DNA from: Thermoproteota archaeon
GTDB taxonomy: Archaea; Thermoproteota; Thermoprotei; Gearchaeales; Gearchaeaceae
Assembly (NCBI GenBank): GCA_021324265.1
Contig: JAJPJK010000001.1
Coordinates: forward strand, 115,617 to 179,616
Reading direction: 5' to 3'
Length of the DNA: 64,000 bases
Below, piece by piece: positions 34,970 through 43,436 of the stretch. Each line of letters begins with the position of its first letter. The first letter of the stretch is position 1. Below the pieces are notes generated by a model that did no database searches, had not been told where the DNA came from, and saw nothing but the letters and a program-made list of their open reading frames with translations. A program made the translations under genes and the position numbers.

Positions 34970-34977
34970 AATTTAAC

Positions 34978-35385
34978 TTAGAAATTCAAGGTTAAATCTG
35001 ATTCGCTCAGCAATGTGGCTATTTCAAAAATAGTCGATAGCTCAAAGTTTCCCTCTATATTTGAAGAATCTCCAAGTCTGCTTGATATGTTCCTCGAAAT
35101 TGTAGAGGTATTACAGATCTTTACCTTAGTACCGAATTTCTTCATCAAAAGCCTTATAAAGTCTATATGCGTCTTGACGTTTTCTAGATTGACTCCGGTT
35201 TGTGCTTGTGAAATCTTCTTCATCCTATCTTCCAAAGGTATTTCATTGCCCTTCACGAGCAACTCTACAGCTTCGTCGATAAAAATTAAGTATACCTCGT
35301 TAGTTCTAGCAAAATATGCAGCATATGAAAGGGCTACAAAAATCGATTTATTAAGTTTTCTTGTAAGGACTATACTTACCTTCAA
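34978..35385 (-). CDS. DsrE-like small protein of the cytochrome b operon
   Basis: A 135-residue soluble protein. The first strand and helix (VSIVLTRKLNKSIFVALSYAAYF region, 3-25), then EVYLIFIDEAVELL near 30-43, and the end IATLLSESDLTLNF are similar to DsrE/DsrF-fold proteins; one Cys sits near 94 in KICNTST. DsrE proteins can relay sulfur, but this one is diverged and I infer only the fold. Start is TTG, overlapping the upstream stop. It may be an assembly factor or a regulatory partner of the respiratory complex. Confidence 0.5.
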   Translation of the reverse strand: MKVSIVLTRKLNKSIFVALSYAAYFARTNEVYLIFIDEAVELLVKGNEIPLEDRMKKISQAQTGVNLENVKTHIDFIRLLMKKFGTKVKICNTSTISRNISSRLGDSSNIEGNFELSTIFEIATLLSESDLTLNF

Positions 35386-35615
35386 CCCGGAGTTTCCATT
35401 TCGACAGTCCTATCTTCACCTGGTTTAAACGCTATATCGTAGATGTGAAGGATAAGGGCAAAGACGAACAAAGAAGCAGCTATGAGTATACCTGCGATTC
35501 TTTGATTATCGTAGTTTATGAAAGGATATTGGTCATATATGAAAATCGTCAGAACCACTTGTATCAAGAACAAAAGCATGATTAACATGCTACCTGTTCC
35601 TTTGTCCATTTTCAT
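35382..35615 (-). CDS. Small two-helix membrane protein of the cytochrome b operon
   Basis: A 77-residue protein with two hydrophobic helices, about 10-28 and 41-62, and a charged tail (KPGEDRTVEMETPG). I do not recognise a family. Its position, overlapping the next small membrane protein by 4 bases, and its size suggest an accessory subunit of the Rieske/cytochrome b complex. It contains no heme or metal motif. Confidence 0.7.
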   Translation of the reverse strand: MKMDKGTGSMLIMLLFLIQVVLTIFIYDQYPFINYDNQRIAGILIAASLFVFALILHIYDIAFKPGEDRTVEMETPG

Positions 35616-35812
35616 CTCCTCTGTGCCTTATACATTAATGTGACGAAAAAGAGGATAAAAAAGATTTCTGCAAAACCTAGAGCAAGCAATAAACCCATTG
35701 TTAAGAGGCTCCACTGCCCAGCTAAGATGAACATGATCACGTGCACAAGGCCATAAGTAGTTATTATGAAGGCGAAGAGGATAATGTTGAGTAAGATGAA
35801 AATCTTATTCAT
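35612..35812 (-). CDS. Small two-helix membrane protein downstream of cytochrome b
   Basis: About 66 residues, with hydrophobic helices near 3-30 and 36-60 and a basic end (YKAQRR). The ATG at 35812 overlaps the cytochrome b stop codon as ATGA, which I prefer to an in-frame TTG two codons upstream. No family recognised. Probable small subunit or assembly protein of the respiratory complex, like its neighbour. Confidence 0.7.
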   Translation of the reverse strand: MNKIFILLNIILFAFIITTYGLVHVIMFILAGQWSLLTMGLLLALGFAEIFFILFFVTLMYKAQRR

Positions 35813-37062
35813 ATCCAATTCTTCTTTTTATATATTGCATAAGTAGAAGCGAAGATGAGGATTGCAACCAATGCAGTTAAACCCATGACTGTACCAAAAT
35901 CTGTTGATGTCTCGAAGCTCCAGCCAAAGGCACCGTTTGTATCGAGGTATATCTTAAACAAGTATATTATTATTGTATATAGAACTGCTTCGCCAACAAT
36001 TATGCTTCCCAAAGTAACGAAAATGAATCTTTTAGATATGTGTACTTCCTTAGCTCTATCTATGAATGGTAGAAGTAGTATGAATAAACCTCCGATCAGC
36101 ATTATTATGAGAGTTGTAAACGTTGCAACGTCGCCTATCCCGAAACTCCTCATGAATGATACATACGAATCTGGGAACCTAAGCCTTACTAGCGCATAAA
36201 CGAAATAGAAATACCACTCAGGTAAGGGGACTTCGTTTAAAGGTTGTGTTGGATTATAAGCTGGACCCAATGGATTGGGTAAAAGTGCAGCAACTAATAT
36301 TACAAACGCAACCTGTGCAAGCGCATACTTCAACACGTACACTGCTCCTTTTGGGAACCATAAATAATGCTTAACGACTTTGCTATTTCTTTTATCTCTA
36401 AAGGGATCGAAGGATCCATGATTTTCAAACATATACATTTTGATGCCTAGCAATAGCAGTATGCTGCCAGGAAGGATGAATACGTGGAGAATAAAGAATC
36501 TCTGGACCATATCTTGGTTTCCTATCCCTTGAAGAATATATGCGAGGAAATTGCCTATGAAAGGTACTTCAAGAGCGACATTATAACCGACTTGGGTAGC
36601 GTATACAGATTGCTGAGTATAAGGTAGCAAATATCCTGTAAAGGCCTGAGTAAGGACAACGAACCCTAATATAAGGCTGACTATCCACATCAGTTCTCTA
36701 GGTCTCTTATAAGCACCTGTGATCATTTGTCTAAAGAAATGTAAAGCAGCAGTTACAAGCATTCCGTATGCAGAATAGAGATGCAAAGTTCTTAACAATA
36801 GTCCAAAAGGAATGTTCTCATCTACATACTTAACGCTTTCATAAGCCTTCGGAAGTCCGCTAGATCCAGGTGCAGAAGTAGGTACAAAATAAAATACTAG
36901 TAATACGCCAGTTATTACTAGTAATACAAAAAACGTCAATACCCATGCTCCCATCCAGTGCGTTACATCGAAGGAGTAAGCAGGTATAGGTCTTAAGAAC
37001 GTGTTCGATATACCGATCCTTTTATCAAACCAATCTATAAGTCGCTTAAGTCTTGAGCTCAT
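35809..37062 (-). CDS. petB: Cytochrome b of a Rieske/cytochrome b (bc-type) complex
   Basis: Quinol-oxidizing membrane subunit, 417 residues, about ten helices, so the N- and C-terminal domains are fused. Heme ligands in helix B are His94 and His108 (spacing 14). In helix D the first is His193, but position 208, which is 15 further on where the second His is expected in the b6-type pattern, is Lys (codon AAA at 36439-36441, inside LLGIKMYM). The Qo-site PEWY motif is intact at 281-284. The complex should pass electrons from quinol to the Rieske protein encoded just upstream. No cytochrome c1 or f gene is seen, as is usual in archaea. Confidence 0.93.
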   Translation of the reverse strand: MSSRLKRLIDWFDKRIGISNTFLRPIPAYSFDVTHWMGAWVLTFFVLLVITGVLLVFYFVPTSAPGSSGLPKAYESVKYVDENIPFGLLLRTLHLYSAYGMLVTAALHFFRQMITGAYKRPRELMWIVSLILGFVVLTQAFTGYLLPYTQQSVYATQVGYNVALEVPFIGNFLAYILQGIGNQDMVQRFFILHVFILPGSILLLLGIKMYMFENHGSFDPFRDKRNSKVVKHYLWFPKGAVYVLKYALAQVAFVILVAALLPNPLGPAYNPTQPLNEVPLPEWYFYFVYALVRLRFPDSYVSFMRSFGIGDVATFTTLIIMLIGGLFILLLPFIDRAKEVHISKRFIFVTLGSIIVGEAVLYTIIIYLFKIYLDTNGAFGWSFETSTDFGTVMGLTALVAILIFASTYAIYKKKNWI

Positions 37063-37063
37063 C

Positions 37064-37711
37064 TCAAACTTGCTCTCCGCAAGTCCTAACTGTAGTATTA
37101 TCTACGATTGAGCCTGGCGGATTTAAGTTATCTGGTAAATCTGTTCCTTCTTCTCCTGCTCGGCCCTTACCTAGGATCACAGGTCCTACCATACCTACTG
37201 CATATATGTCACCGGTTGAATCATCATATTCAAGTATCACTCTAGGAAGAGGTCTTGGTGCAGGTCCGGCGATTACTTTAGCATCTTGTGTTACATCATA
37301 TACAGAGCCATGGCAAGGACATTCCATTACCTTTTGATACTTCCCGTTATAGAAAGGCTCTCCTGTGGGGTAGTACTTCTCGATTATACAGCCTAAGTGT
37401 TGACATATAGCACTAAAGGCTACAATATCTTTGTTTGGTCCAACCCCGTTCTCAACGGGTGTTCCGACTTTTATCAATAAGTTAACCTCACCTGTAAGAG
37501 GATAGCAGAATTTAATAGCATTTCCATCAGTAAGCTCACTTATGTTAGCAACCTTTACTTTTGGGTATTGTCTACTTGAAGCTGCTGTAGGTGAGAAAAT
37601 ATAAGTTGCTATTGATCCAGCACCTAATATTGTGGTTATTATCGAAGCTCCAATAACGCCTTTTATAAGCGTCCTTCTTTGCTCATCAATCTTCTCTTGA
37701 TCTTCTGCCAT
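37064..37711 (-). CDS. petC: Rieske iron-sulfur protein
   Basis: A 215-residue membrane-anchored [2Fe-2S] protein. A twin-arginine motif (QRRTLIKG, about 11-18) precedes a single hydrophobic helix, predicting Tat export of the folded protein. The cluster ligands are CQHLGC (about 105-110) and CPCHGS (about 135-140), with a longer spacer between them than in mitochondrial Rieske proteins, and a final APRPLP proline loop. It starts the six-gene operon; the promoter should be in the 45 bases before 37711. Confidence 0.95.
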   Translation of the reverse strand: MAEDQEKIDEQRRTLIKGVIGASIITTILGAGSIATYIFSPTAASSRQYPKVKVANISELTDGNAIKFCYPLTGEVNLLIKVGTPVENGVGPNKDIVAFSAICQHLGCIIEKYYPTGEPFYNGKYQKVMECPCHGSVYDVTQDAKVIAGPAPRPLPRVILEYDDSTGDIYAVGMVGPVILGKGRAGEEGTDLPDNLNPPGSIVDNTTVRTCGEQV

Positions 37712-37756
37712 ATCTTTACAGAGCTGTAAAATACATAAATTTTCTCTTATACTTTT

Positions 37757-38221
37757 TTATATCTTTTTATATATTAGATCAGCTATTTTTTCACCTAATT
37801 TTAATATGAACCATTCATCGTTCTTGTCAAAGGCACCCAATTGGTAGCTATCTATATCGATCTCTCCAATTATTTTACCATCTTTATATATTGGTACTAC
37901 CAGCTCAGATTTTGTTTCAGGGAAACATTGTAAGTATGTTGGATTATTCGATACATCGTAGACATTGACAATACGATTTTCTCTGACAGCCATACCACAA
38001 AGCCCTTTATCTATTGGGATTACTTTGTGTTCTGTTTCCTTATCTCCGCTAAAAGAAAGTAATTCTAACTTATCTCCTTTTAGTACATAAATTCCTACCC
38101 AGCTATATTTTGGAAATTCCTTTCTCAAAAAATCCAATATATACTGAATCTTTTCATCTTCGGGCAAAGATATGCCATCTATGCCTTCCAAGAAGCTCAA
38201 ATACTTCTTTTTGATGCTCAT
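37757..38221 (-). CDS. Free methionine-(R)-sulfoxide reductase-like GAF protein
   Basis: A 154-residue GAF-domain protein. SWVGIYVLKGDKLEL near 38-52 and DKGLCGMAVRENRIVNVYDV near 78-97 match the fRMsr family; the Cys of GLCG and the Cys of TYLQCFPETKSELVVPIY (near 106) are candidate catalytic residues. It would repair free oxidized methionine, fitting an oxygen-exposed organism. It is divergent from the next gene, with a TATA-like CTTAATAAAA (38241-38250) about 20-30 bases before this start. Confidence 0.82.
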   Translation of the reverse strand: MSIKKKYLSFLEGIDGISLPEDEKIQYILDFLRKEFPKYSWVGIYVLKGDKLELLSFSGDKETEHKVIPIDKGLCGMAVRENRIVNVYDVSNNPTYLQCFPETKSELVVPIYKDGKIIGEIDIDSYQLGAFDKNDEWFILKLGEKIADLIYKKI

Positions 38222-38254
38222 TGCATATTTATTTCCCCATCTTAATAAAAAGTT

Positions 38255-38572
38255 ATGGAAACGTATAGAATCTTTTATTCAAATATCTATGACTTAATCC
38301 TCTATGCTATATCGCTTTTCCCAATATCCCCTTTCTATACACTGAACAGATACAAGGATTATATTTACTTCTATGAATCTATCTCTGACGGAGTCGCTTT
38401 GCATTATTCGAAGACAAACTTGGAACCTGCTATTTACATATTCGATACTACCAAGTTGGAATTAAGAAAGCAAAGTTCAATGCCTAAATTCATTGAACAG
38501 GGCTGCTATATTTTGGTAATAAAGAAGATAGATGAGGATACCTTATTTCTGGAAGCTTTGGAAGAATCTTAA
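38255..38572 (+). CDS. Protein of unknown function upstream of guaB
   Basis: A 105-residue protein with no motif I recognise. It begins METYRIFYSN and has alternating hydrophobic strands, with aromatic residues concentrated in 20-60 (YTLNRYKDYIYFYES), and a last strand-helix, CYILVIKKIDEDTLFLEAL. No signal peptide or membrane helix is clear. It lies 25 bases before guaB on the same strand and could be cotranscribed with it. The codon use resembles its neighbours and it is not a shadow of another frame. Confidence 0.6.
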   Translation: METYRIFYSNIYDLILYAISLFPISPFYTLNRYKDYIYFYESISDGVALHYSKTNLEPAIYIFDTTKLELRKQSSMPKFIEQGCYILVIKKIDEDTLFLEALEES

Positions 38573-38597
38573 ATAAAGGGTAAGTTTAATAAAAATA

Positions 38598-40043
38598 ATG
38601 GGAAAGCTAAAAGAATTAGGTCTAGAAGAATCTAATTTAGTATTCGGTTTCGATGATTTCATACTGCTACCTTCCTACATATCAATTGAACCTTCAGATA
38701 TTTCTCTCAATACAAAGTTTTCTTTGAATAATGATCTCAATGTGCCCTTTGTATCATCGCCTATGGATACTGTTACCGAGGCTGAGATGGCAATAACTTT
38801 AGCTAGGAATGGAGGAATTGGTGTAATTCATAGGAATTGTAGTATAGAGGAGCAATTGGCTCAGGTGAAGCGAGTTAAAAGGGCTGAATCTTTCATAATC
38901 AAGGATGTGGTGACTATAAATCCTGAAGCAACTGTAGGCGAAGCAGCAAAAATCATGGAAGAGCATGGTATTTCAGGCCTACCTGTGGTAGACGAGTCCA
39001 ACAAACTTGTAGGTATAATAACAGGTAGAGATGTAAGGTTCGCATCCTATGAACTAAAAGTTAAAGATGCAATGACCAAAGACGTGATTGTTGCAGATGA
39101 AAGCATCACGCCTGAGGAATCGATAGATTTGATGAGAAAATATAGAATCGAGAAATTGCCAGTCGTTGATAAAGATGGTAAGCTGATAGGACTGATTACA
39201 TACAAGGATGTTAGCCATAGGGGTATGTATAAGGATGCTGTAAGAGATAAGATGGGGAGATTAAAAGTTGCGGCAGCGATTTCTCCTTTTGATCTTGAAA
39301 GGGCTCTCGCGCTGGAGAAATATGTTGATGCGCTTGTCATAGATGTTGCGCATTTCCATAATGAGAACGTCATAAGCGCAACTAAAAAGCTCACTGAACA
39401 AGTTAGTTGCGATGTAGTTATAGGGAATTTAGGTTCGAGAGAAGGTATTATTGACTCTATTTCAAAGATCGACAAAGTGGCAGGACTAAGAGTAGGTATA
39501 GGAGGTGGTTCTGTATGCACAACTACTCAAATAACAAGGGCGGGCTCACCTACACTTTATGCAGTAGCTGTTGCAAGAGAATGTTTAGATGAGCTAGGTA
39601 TGGACATACCGATCATCGCAGATGGTGGAATAAGGAATGCCGGTGACATAGCACTAGCCATTGCTTTCGGTGCTTCTAGTGCTATGATGGGTTATATGTT
39701 TGCTGGATGCAAGGAAAGTCCAGCTCCGCTTATGATGTTAGGTGGTAGGTATTATAAGTTACATAGAGGCATGGGAAGTCTAAGTGCTAGACAAAAGAGG
39801 TTAAGTGTAGACAGATACGCCAAGTTACCAAAAGAAATTCCTGAAGGAACAGAAGCTTGGATTCCATACAAAGGAGAAGCAAGTAATGTAATAAAGGAGC
39901 TCGCTTCAGCATTAAGAGCTGCAATGGGTTATGCGGGGGCTAGGAATATAAAAGAATTGCAAACTAAAGCGAAGGTTAAGCGCGTATCTCCTAGTGCTTT
40001 TTCAAGAGCTTCAGATCTTCTCTTCCCCGGCGAAAGCAGATAA
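38598..40043 (+). CDS. guaB: Inosine-5'-monophosphate dehydrogenase
   Basis: Oxidizes IMP to XMP, the first step to GMP. TFDDFILLPS-like FGFDDFILLPSY near 19-30, two CBS domains (about 93-200), and the catalytic loop GGGSVCTTTQITRAG near 300-314, where the usual GPGS and CTTR read GGGS and CTTT. The flap has RGMGSLSAR and DRYAK residues (Arg-Tyr dyad present). Length of 481 is typical. GMP synthetase genes lie nearby on the other strand. Confidence 0.94.
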   Translation: MGKLKELGLEESNLVFGFDDFILLPSYISIEPSDISLNTKFSLNNDLNVPFVSSPMDTVTEAEMAITLARNGGIGVIHRNCSIEEQLAQVKRVKRAESFIIKDVVTINPEATVGEAAKIMEEHGISGLPVVDESNKLVGIITGRDVRFASYELKVKDAMTKDVIVADESITPEESIDLMRKYRIEKLPVVDKDGKLIGLITYKDVSHRGMYKDAVRDKMGRLKVAAAISPFDLERALALEKYVDALVIDVAHFHNENVISATKKLTEQVSCDVVIGNLGSREGIIDSISKIDKVAGLRVGIGGGSVCTTTQITRAGSPTLYAVAVARECLDELGMDIPIIADGGIRNAGDIALAIAFGASSAMMGYMFAGCKESPAPLMMLGGRYYKLHRGMGSLSARQKRLSVDRYAKLPKEIPEGTEAWIPYKGEASNVIKELASALRAAMGYAGARNIKELQTKAKVKRVSPSAFSRASDLLFPGESR

Positions 40044-40703
40044 ATCACTTATTTCATCATACCTTTTATTAATTATCTCGATTATTTTTCTAGCCTTTGC
40101 TTCTCCTAATATTCTAGCTAAATCCTTTTCGCTTGCGTTGAAGATTTGCTTCAAGCTTTTGAACTCATTTAAAAGTTTTTCAGCATTTTTGACTCCAATG
40201 CCTGGTAAGGATTGTAGTATATATAGTTGCCAATCTCTAGTCTTTTCGATTTTATGTGGTTTTCCTTTAACTACTGGGTACTGATTGTATCTTTGTTTTT
40301 TATTCTGCTGTTTTGCCATGAGGCTGATATACTCAGCGGTTTCTTCTTTTCCGCTCGAATGCAGAATTTTCACATCGAAGTCAACAATTAAAGATAGTAT
40401 CGCTCCTCTTAATGCATTGATATTATCTGTTATTAAAGGTAACTCAGAATATTCACCTTCTACGATTATGACAGGTGTTTCATATGCATCCTTTAATCTA
40501 GAAGCTTGATCGAACAAACGTCCATCATAGATTGACTTCGCGAAATCTTTGAGGCTTTTTCTCTCAATTGCAATCTTTTCTGAAATCAAGTAATCTCCTA
40601 CAGGAAGTTGCCTAAATCTAACACTTACTCCTTTCTTAACAAGGAGTTCAGGTATTTCAGATGCCCTTTCTCTTTCATCTACTATGACTATAGGTTTTTC
40701 CAT
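40011..40703 (-). CDS. xpf: XPF/Mus81-family structure-specific nuclease, short archaeal form
   Basis: A 230-residue nuclease without a helicase domain, the crenarchaeal-type XPF that cuts branched DNA and is usually stimulated by PCNA. Catalytic motifs: VDERERAS (8-15), GDYLI (36-40), IERKSLKDFAKSI (45-57). A helix-hairpin-helix domain with LPGIGVKNAEKLL starts near 166. The C-terminus (SDLSAFAGEEKI) does not show the expected PCNA-binding motif. The 3' end overlaps guaB by 33 bases. Confidence 0.9.
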   Translation of the reverse strand: MEKPIVIVDERERASEIPELLVKKGVSVRFRQLPVGDYLISEKIAIERKSLKDFAKSIYDGRLFDQASRLKDAYETPVIIVEGEYSELPLITDNINALRGAILSLIVDFDVKILHSSGKEETAEYISLMAKQQNKKQRYNQYPVVKGKPHKIEKTRDWQLYILQSLPGIGVKNAEKLLNEFKSLKQIFNASEKDLARILGEAKARKIIEIINKRYDEISDLSAFAGEEKI

Positions 40704-41269
40704 TAAGAAAGAAGGATGAAATTGTGAAGAATTTTGGAGCCGAACTGTGTATGTTCAACTTCTGGATGGAATAAGACTCCAAAGATAGGTCTCTTTATGT
40801 GCCTTGCAGCCTCAATATAACCCTTTTCAGCTACGGCCAATATTTTGAACTCGTTCGGTAGAAAACTTACTGTGTCATTGTGACTTTCCCAAACCGAAAA
40901 AATATCTGGCAATCCTTCGAATATAACGTCTTTTTCTTTAACAATTATTTTTTGAGGGCCAAAAGAAGGTTGATCAGTGGTCAACTTTCCTCTGAAAGCT
41001 AAAGCTATGGCTTGGAAACCTAGGCATATGCCAAGAACAGGCATTTCTCTATCGAATACTAGTTTCTTTATAGCTCTGACTTCTTGGCTTGAATCATCAA
41101 GCCTAGCAGGACCACCCCCAATGATTACTACATCGAAACCATTTATTTTCAATACATTTTTTTCATTTAGCTCAAAGAGCTCTGCATAGAAGCCCAACTC
41201 TTTTACTCTTCTTAAAATTAGATGATTATACTGACCGCTAGGACCTAGAATAGCAACTCTTTTATTCAT
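40703..41269 (-). CDS. guaAA: GMP synthase glutaminase subunit (GuaA subunit A)
   Basis: Class I glutamine amidotransferase that supplies ammonia for XMP to GMP conversion. The nucleophile Cys is in LGICLGFQAIA near 79, and the His-Glu pair in LFHPEVEHT near 167. Length of 188 is that of the separate archaeal subunit. It overlaps the ATP pyrophosphatase subunit gene by 8 bases, the expected partner. Confidence 0.94.
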   Translation of the reverse strand: MNKRVAILGPSGQYNHLILRRVKELGFYAELFELNEKNVLKINGFDVVIIGGGPARLDDSSQEVRAIKKLVFDREMPVLGICLGFQAIALAFRGKLTTDQPSFGPQKIIVKEKDVIFEGLPDIFSVWESHNDTVSFLPNEFKILAVAEKGYIEAARHIKRPIFGVLFHPEVEHTQFGSKILHNFILLS

Positions 41270-42446
41270 ATTCTATCGTAGCAGGCGGTTTGGGTGTGAT
41301 ATCATAGTATACTTGTGTTATTCTGATATCTTTCATTATCTGCTCGACAATCTGCTGCAGTAGATCTATACTAACCTCAGGAACACTCGCAGTCATGAAA
41401 TCACTTGTCTTCACAGCTCTTATTGAAACCGCATACTTTCCAGCAGGCCTAGGTTCAGATACCAGCACAGCGACTCTAATGTAACTCTTTAAAACTTTCG
41501 GGAACATCTTGACTATTTCATCTTTATGCTTCAAAAGGAGTTCTGATTCTTTATGGTAAATTCCCAGCATCTTTGAATATTCTCTACTATCTCCCTTTAC
41601 TCCTGTCACATTCTCATAGAATTCAAACGTTTTAAAACCTCTTCCGCCTATGCCAACTATATTCTTAATTTCCTTGATGAAGTCGCTGATCTCTTTGGAA
41701 GTCGTCATTCTTGGCTTCCTAAAGATTGCTAAAAAGCTTTGTGAAGCATCGATCTTCATTAGGAGATCTTGACAAAGTGCCGTAACATTTCTAAGGGCTT
41801 TCAGTTTATCCAGTTCGACTTCGCCTACGCATCTAACTAAAAGACCTGGCCCCGGAAAAGGTTGTCTTTCGATAATTTCTTTGGGAACTTTAAGGTAATT
41901 AGCGATGGCTCTAACTTGATCCTTATACAAATTGGCCAATGGTTCAAGCAAACTAAAGCCATATTTTTCTTCAGTTTTTATTCCCAATTGGGCTAAAACG
42001 TTGTGTTGTGTCTTTATCTTACCAACAGTCTCGATCCAATCAGGGGCTATAGTACCTTGAACAAGATATTGGGCATTCTCGTCTTTAGCTAACTTTGCTA
42101 ATGTTTCATAAAATATTTCTCTGAATATTTTCCGCTTTTCTTCAGCATCTTTTTTTCCAAGTAATGAGCTGTAAAAAGCATCGCTTGCATCATAAACTTT
42201 TACAGGTAATCCCATATTTTCTAATAAGGCCTTTGTCGTCTCTACTTCATCTTCTCTCATGAAACCTGTGTTTATAATATAAGCCTTAACCCTATCTCCT
42301 ATTGCTAACCATGTTAAATAAGCTGCCACCGTACTGTCAATTCCACCTGATACTGCAGCCAAAACATTACTATCTTCAACAACTTTTCTGATGGAATTCA
42401 CTAACTCATCTACATACTCATGAATTTCTTTGTCGTAGATCTTCAT
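41262..42446 (-). CDS. guaAB: GMP synthase ATP-pyrophosphatase subunit (GuaA subunit B)
   Basis: Adenylates XMP and aminates it to GMP. The PP-loop is SGGIDST near 33-39; IIERQPFPGPGLLVR near 195-209 and the final KPPATIEYE are standard. At 394 residues it is about 80 longer than the usual two-subunit archaeal enzyme, because the dimerization part (about 240-345) carries extra residues, including TTSKEISDFIKEIKNIVGIGGRG-type and LLLKHKDEIVKMFPKV segments. TACK archaea commonly have longer forms; this is from memory. Confidence 0.92.
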   Translation of the reverse strand: MKIYDKEIHEYVDELVNSIRKVVEDSNVLAAVSGGIDSTVAAYLTWLAIGDRVKAYIINTGFMREDEVETTKALLENMGLPVKVYDASDAFYSSLLGKKDAEEKRKIFREIFYETLAKLAKDENAQYLVQGTIAPDWIETVGKIKTQHNVLAQLGIKTEEKYGFSLLEPLANLYKDQVRAIANYLKVPKEIIERQPFPGPGLLVRCVGEVELDKLKALRNVTALCQDLLMKIDASQSFLAIFRKPRMTTSKEISDFIKEIKNIVGIGGRGFKTFEFYENVTGVKGDSREYSKMLGIYHKESELLLKHKDEIVKMFPKVLKSYIRVAVLVSEPRPAGKYAVSIRAVKTSDFMTASVPEVSIDLLQQIVEQIMKDIRITQVYYDITPKPPATIEYE

Positions 42447-42505
42447 CCCTAATTATTCCTTTTTGGTAGGGAAATAATTTTTTATGAAAATATAAATAGA
42501 AATAT

Positions 42506-43393
42506 TCAAATTGTTGTAATTATTACACCATCCTCCTTGACTATTACCGTATGCTCTTCCTGTGCAACAATGCCTTTTTCTTCCTCTACAAGCACATTGT
42601 ATCCAATCACATCTCCTTTCGATAAGCCTATTTCAATGGCTTCTCTGATTTTTTTTATGTCTCCTTTCGAATACCATCTAAGACAAAAAGGAAGATTGTA
42701 TCTATCCTTCCATATTTCAATCATAATTTTTTCTGCTTCCTTATCTCTTAGTTTAGGCGGTTTCCTTAAAGCGAATATTCTAATTTCCTCAGCATCATAA
42801 ACGTAGCCTTTGCCTGTTGTCAAGAAAGGTTCGATTGCATAGACTTCAAATGCCTTCATTGCTTCCTCAATTCCATCATCATAATTTGGAACGCTTTTAC
42901 CTGCATGTAACAAATTCCTTTTAATCATATGTCCTGAGAGGTTTTTTATCGTCCTATAACCATAGAGTTTTGCAGTATTCTCAACGATTTTTCCTATCTT
43001 ATTGGTTGTAATCCCCGGCTTTATGTTTTCTATTGCATTCATCAAGGCTTTCCTCGTAGCTTCGACAAGCTTATTCATTCTTTCATCAAGCGCTATTGTA
43101 GTAGCCGCATCTGCTATGTATCCTTGTATGTGTACTCCGACATCTACTTTCACTATTGCTTTCTTAGGTATTTTTCTTATATCGTTTATATCAGCGGTAT
43201 CATGCGCTGCGATTTCGTTTACAGATATGTTGCATGGGAAGGCTAGGCTTCCGCCTTGATTTTTTATGAAAGTTTCCAATGATTCACATAACTCTAGAAT
43301 GGGCATATCTTCATGAACAATATCTTTCGCATGCGCAAGCGTTTTAGATGCGATCTTTCCAGCTTCCAGATACAGCTTAAGTTCTTCACTCAC
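42506..43393 (-). CDS. map: Methionine aminopeptidase, type II
   Basis: Removes initiator methionine. Pita-bread fold with metal ligands Asp in DVGVHIQGYIADAA (about 79-92), His in NLSGHMIKRNLLHAG (about 154), Glu in EPFLTTG (about 188) and Glu in QEEHTVIV (about 278). The longer middle segment is the type II insertion (about 200-250). Start is GTG. It lies alone between guaAB and the divergent rpoD operon. Confidence 0.95.
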   Translation of the reverse strand: MSEELKLYLEAGKIASKTLAHAKDIVHEDMPILELCESLETFIKNQGGSLAFPCNISVNEIAAHDTADINDIRKIPKKAIVKVDVGVHIQGYIADAATTIALDERMNKLVEATRKALMNAIENIKPGITTNKIGKIVENTAKLYGYRTIKNLSGHMIKRNLLHAGKSVPNYDDGIEEAMKAFEVYAIEPFLTTGKGYVYDAEEIRIFALRKPPKLRDKEAEKIMIEIWKDRYNLPFCLRWYSKGDIKKIREAIEIGLSKGDVIGYNVLVEEEKGIVAQEEHTVIVKEDGVIITTI

Positions 43394-43403
43394 GTAGATA
43401 ATG

Positions 43404-43413
43404 TTTTTAAATG
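43404..43413 (+). promoter_or_regulatory. TATA box of the rpoD ribosomal-protein operon
   Basis: TTTTTAAATG lies 24-33 bases before the rpoD ATG at 43437, in a 43-base divergent spacer with map. Confidence 0.5.
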
Positions 43414-43436
43414 TCTATTAATAATTTGTTAAACAC

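Noticed and set aside
35382-35812. The two small membrane proteins as S component of the ECF transporter
   Set aside because: They have only two helices each and are in the cytochrome b operon; S components have about six helices.
39047-39520. A 157-residue minus-strand frame inside guaB
   Set aside because: Antisense shadow of a well-conserved gene; composition is Ser/Thr-rich as expected for complement of lysine/aspartate-rich coding sequence.
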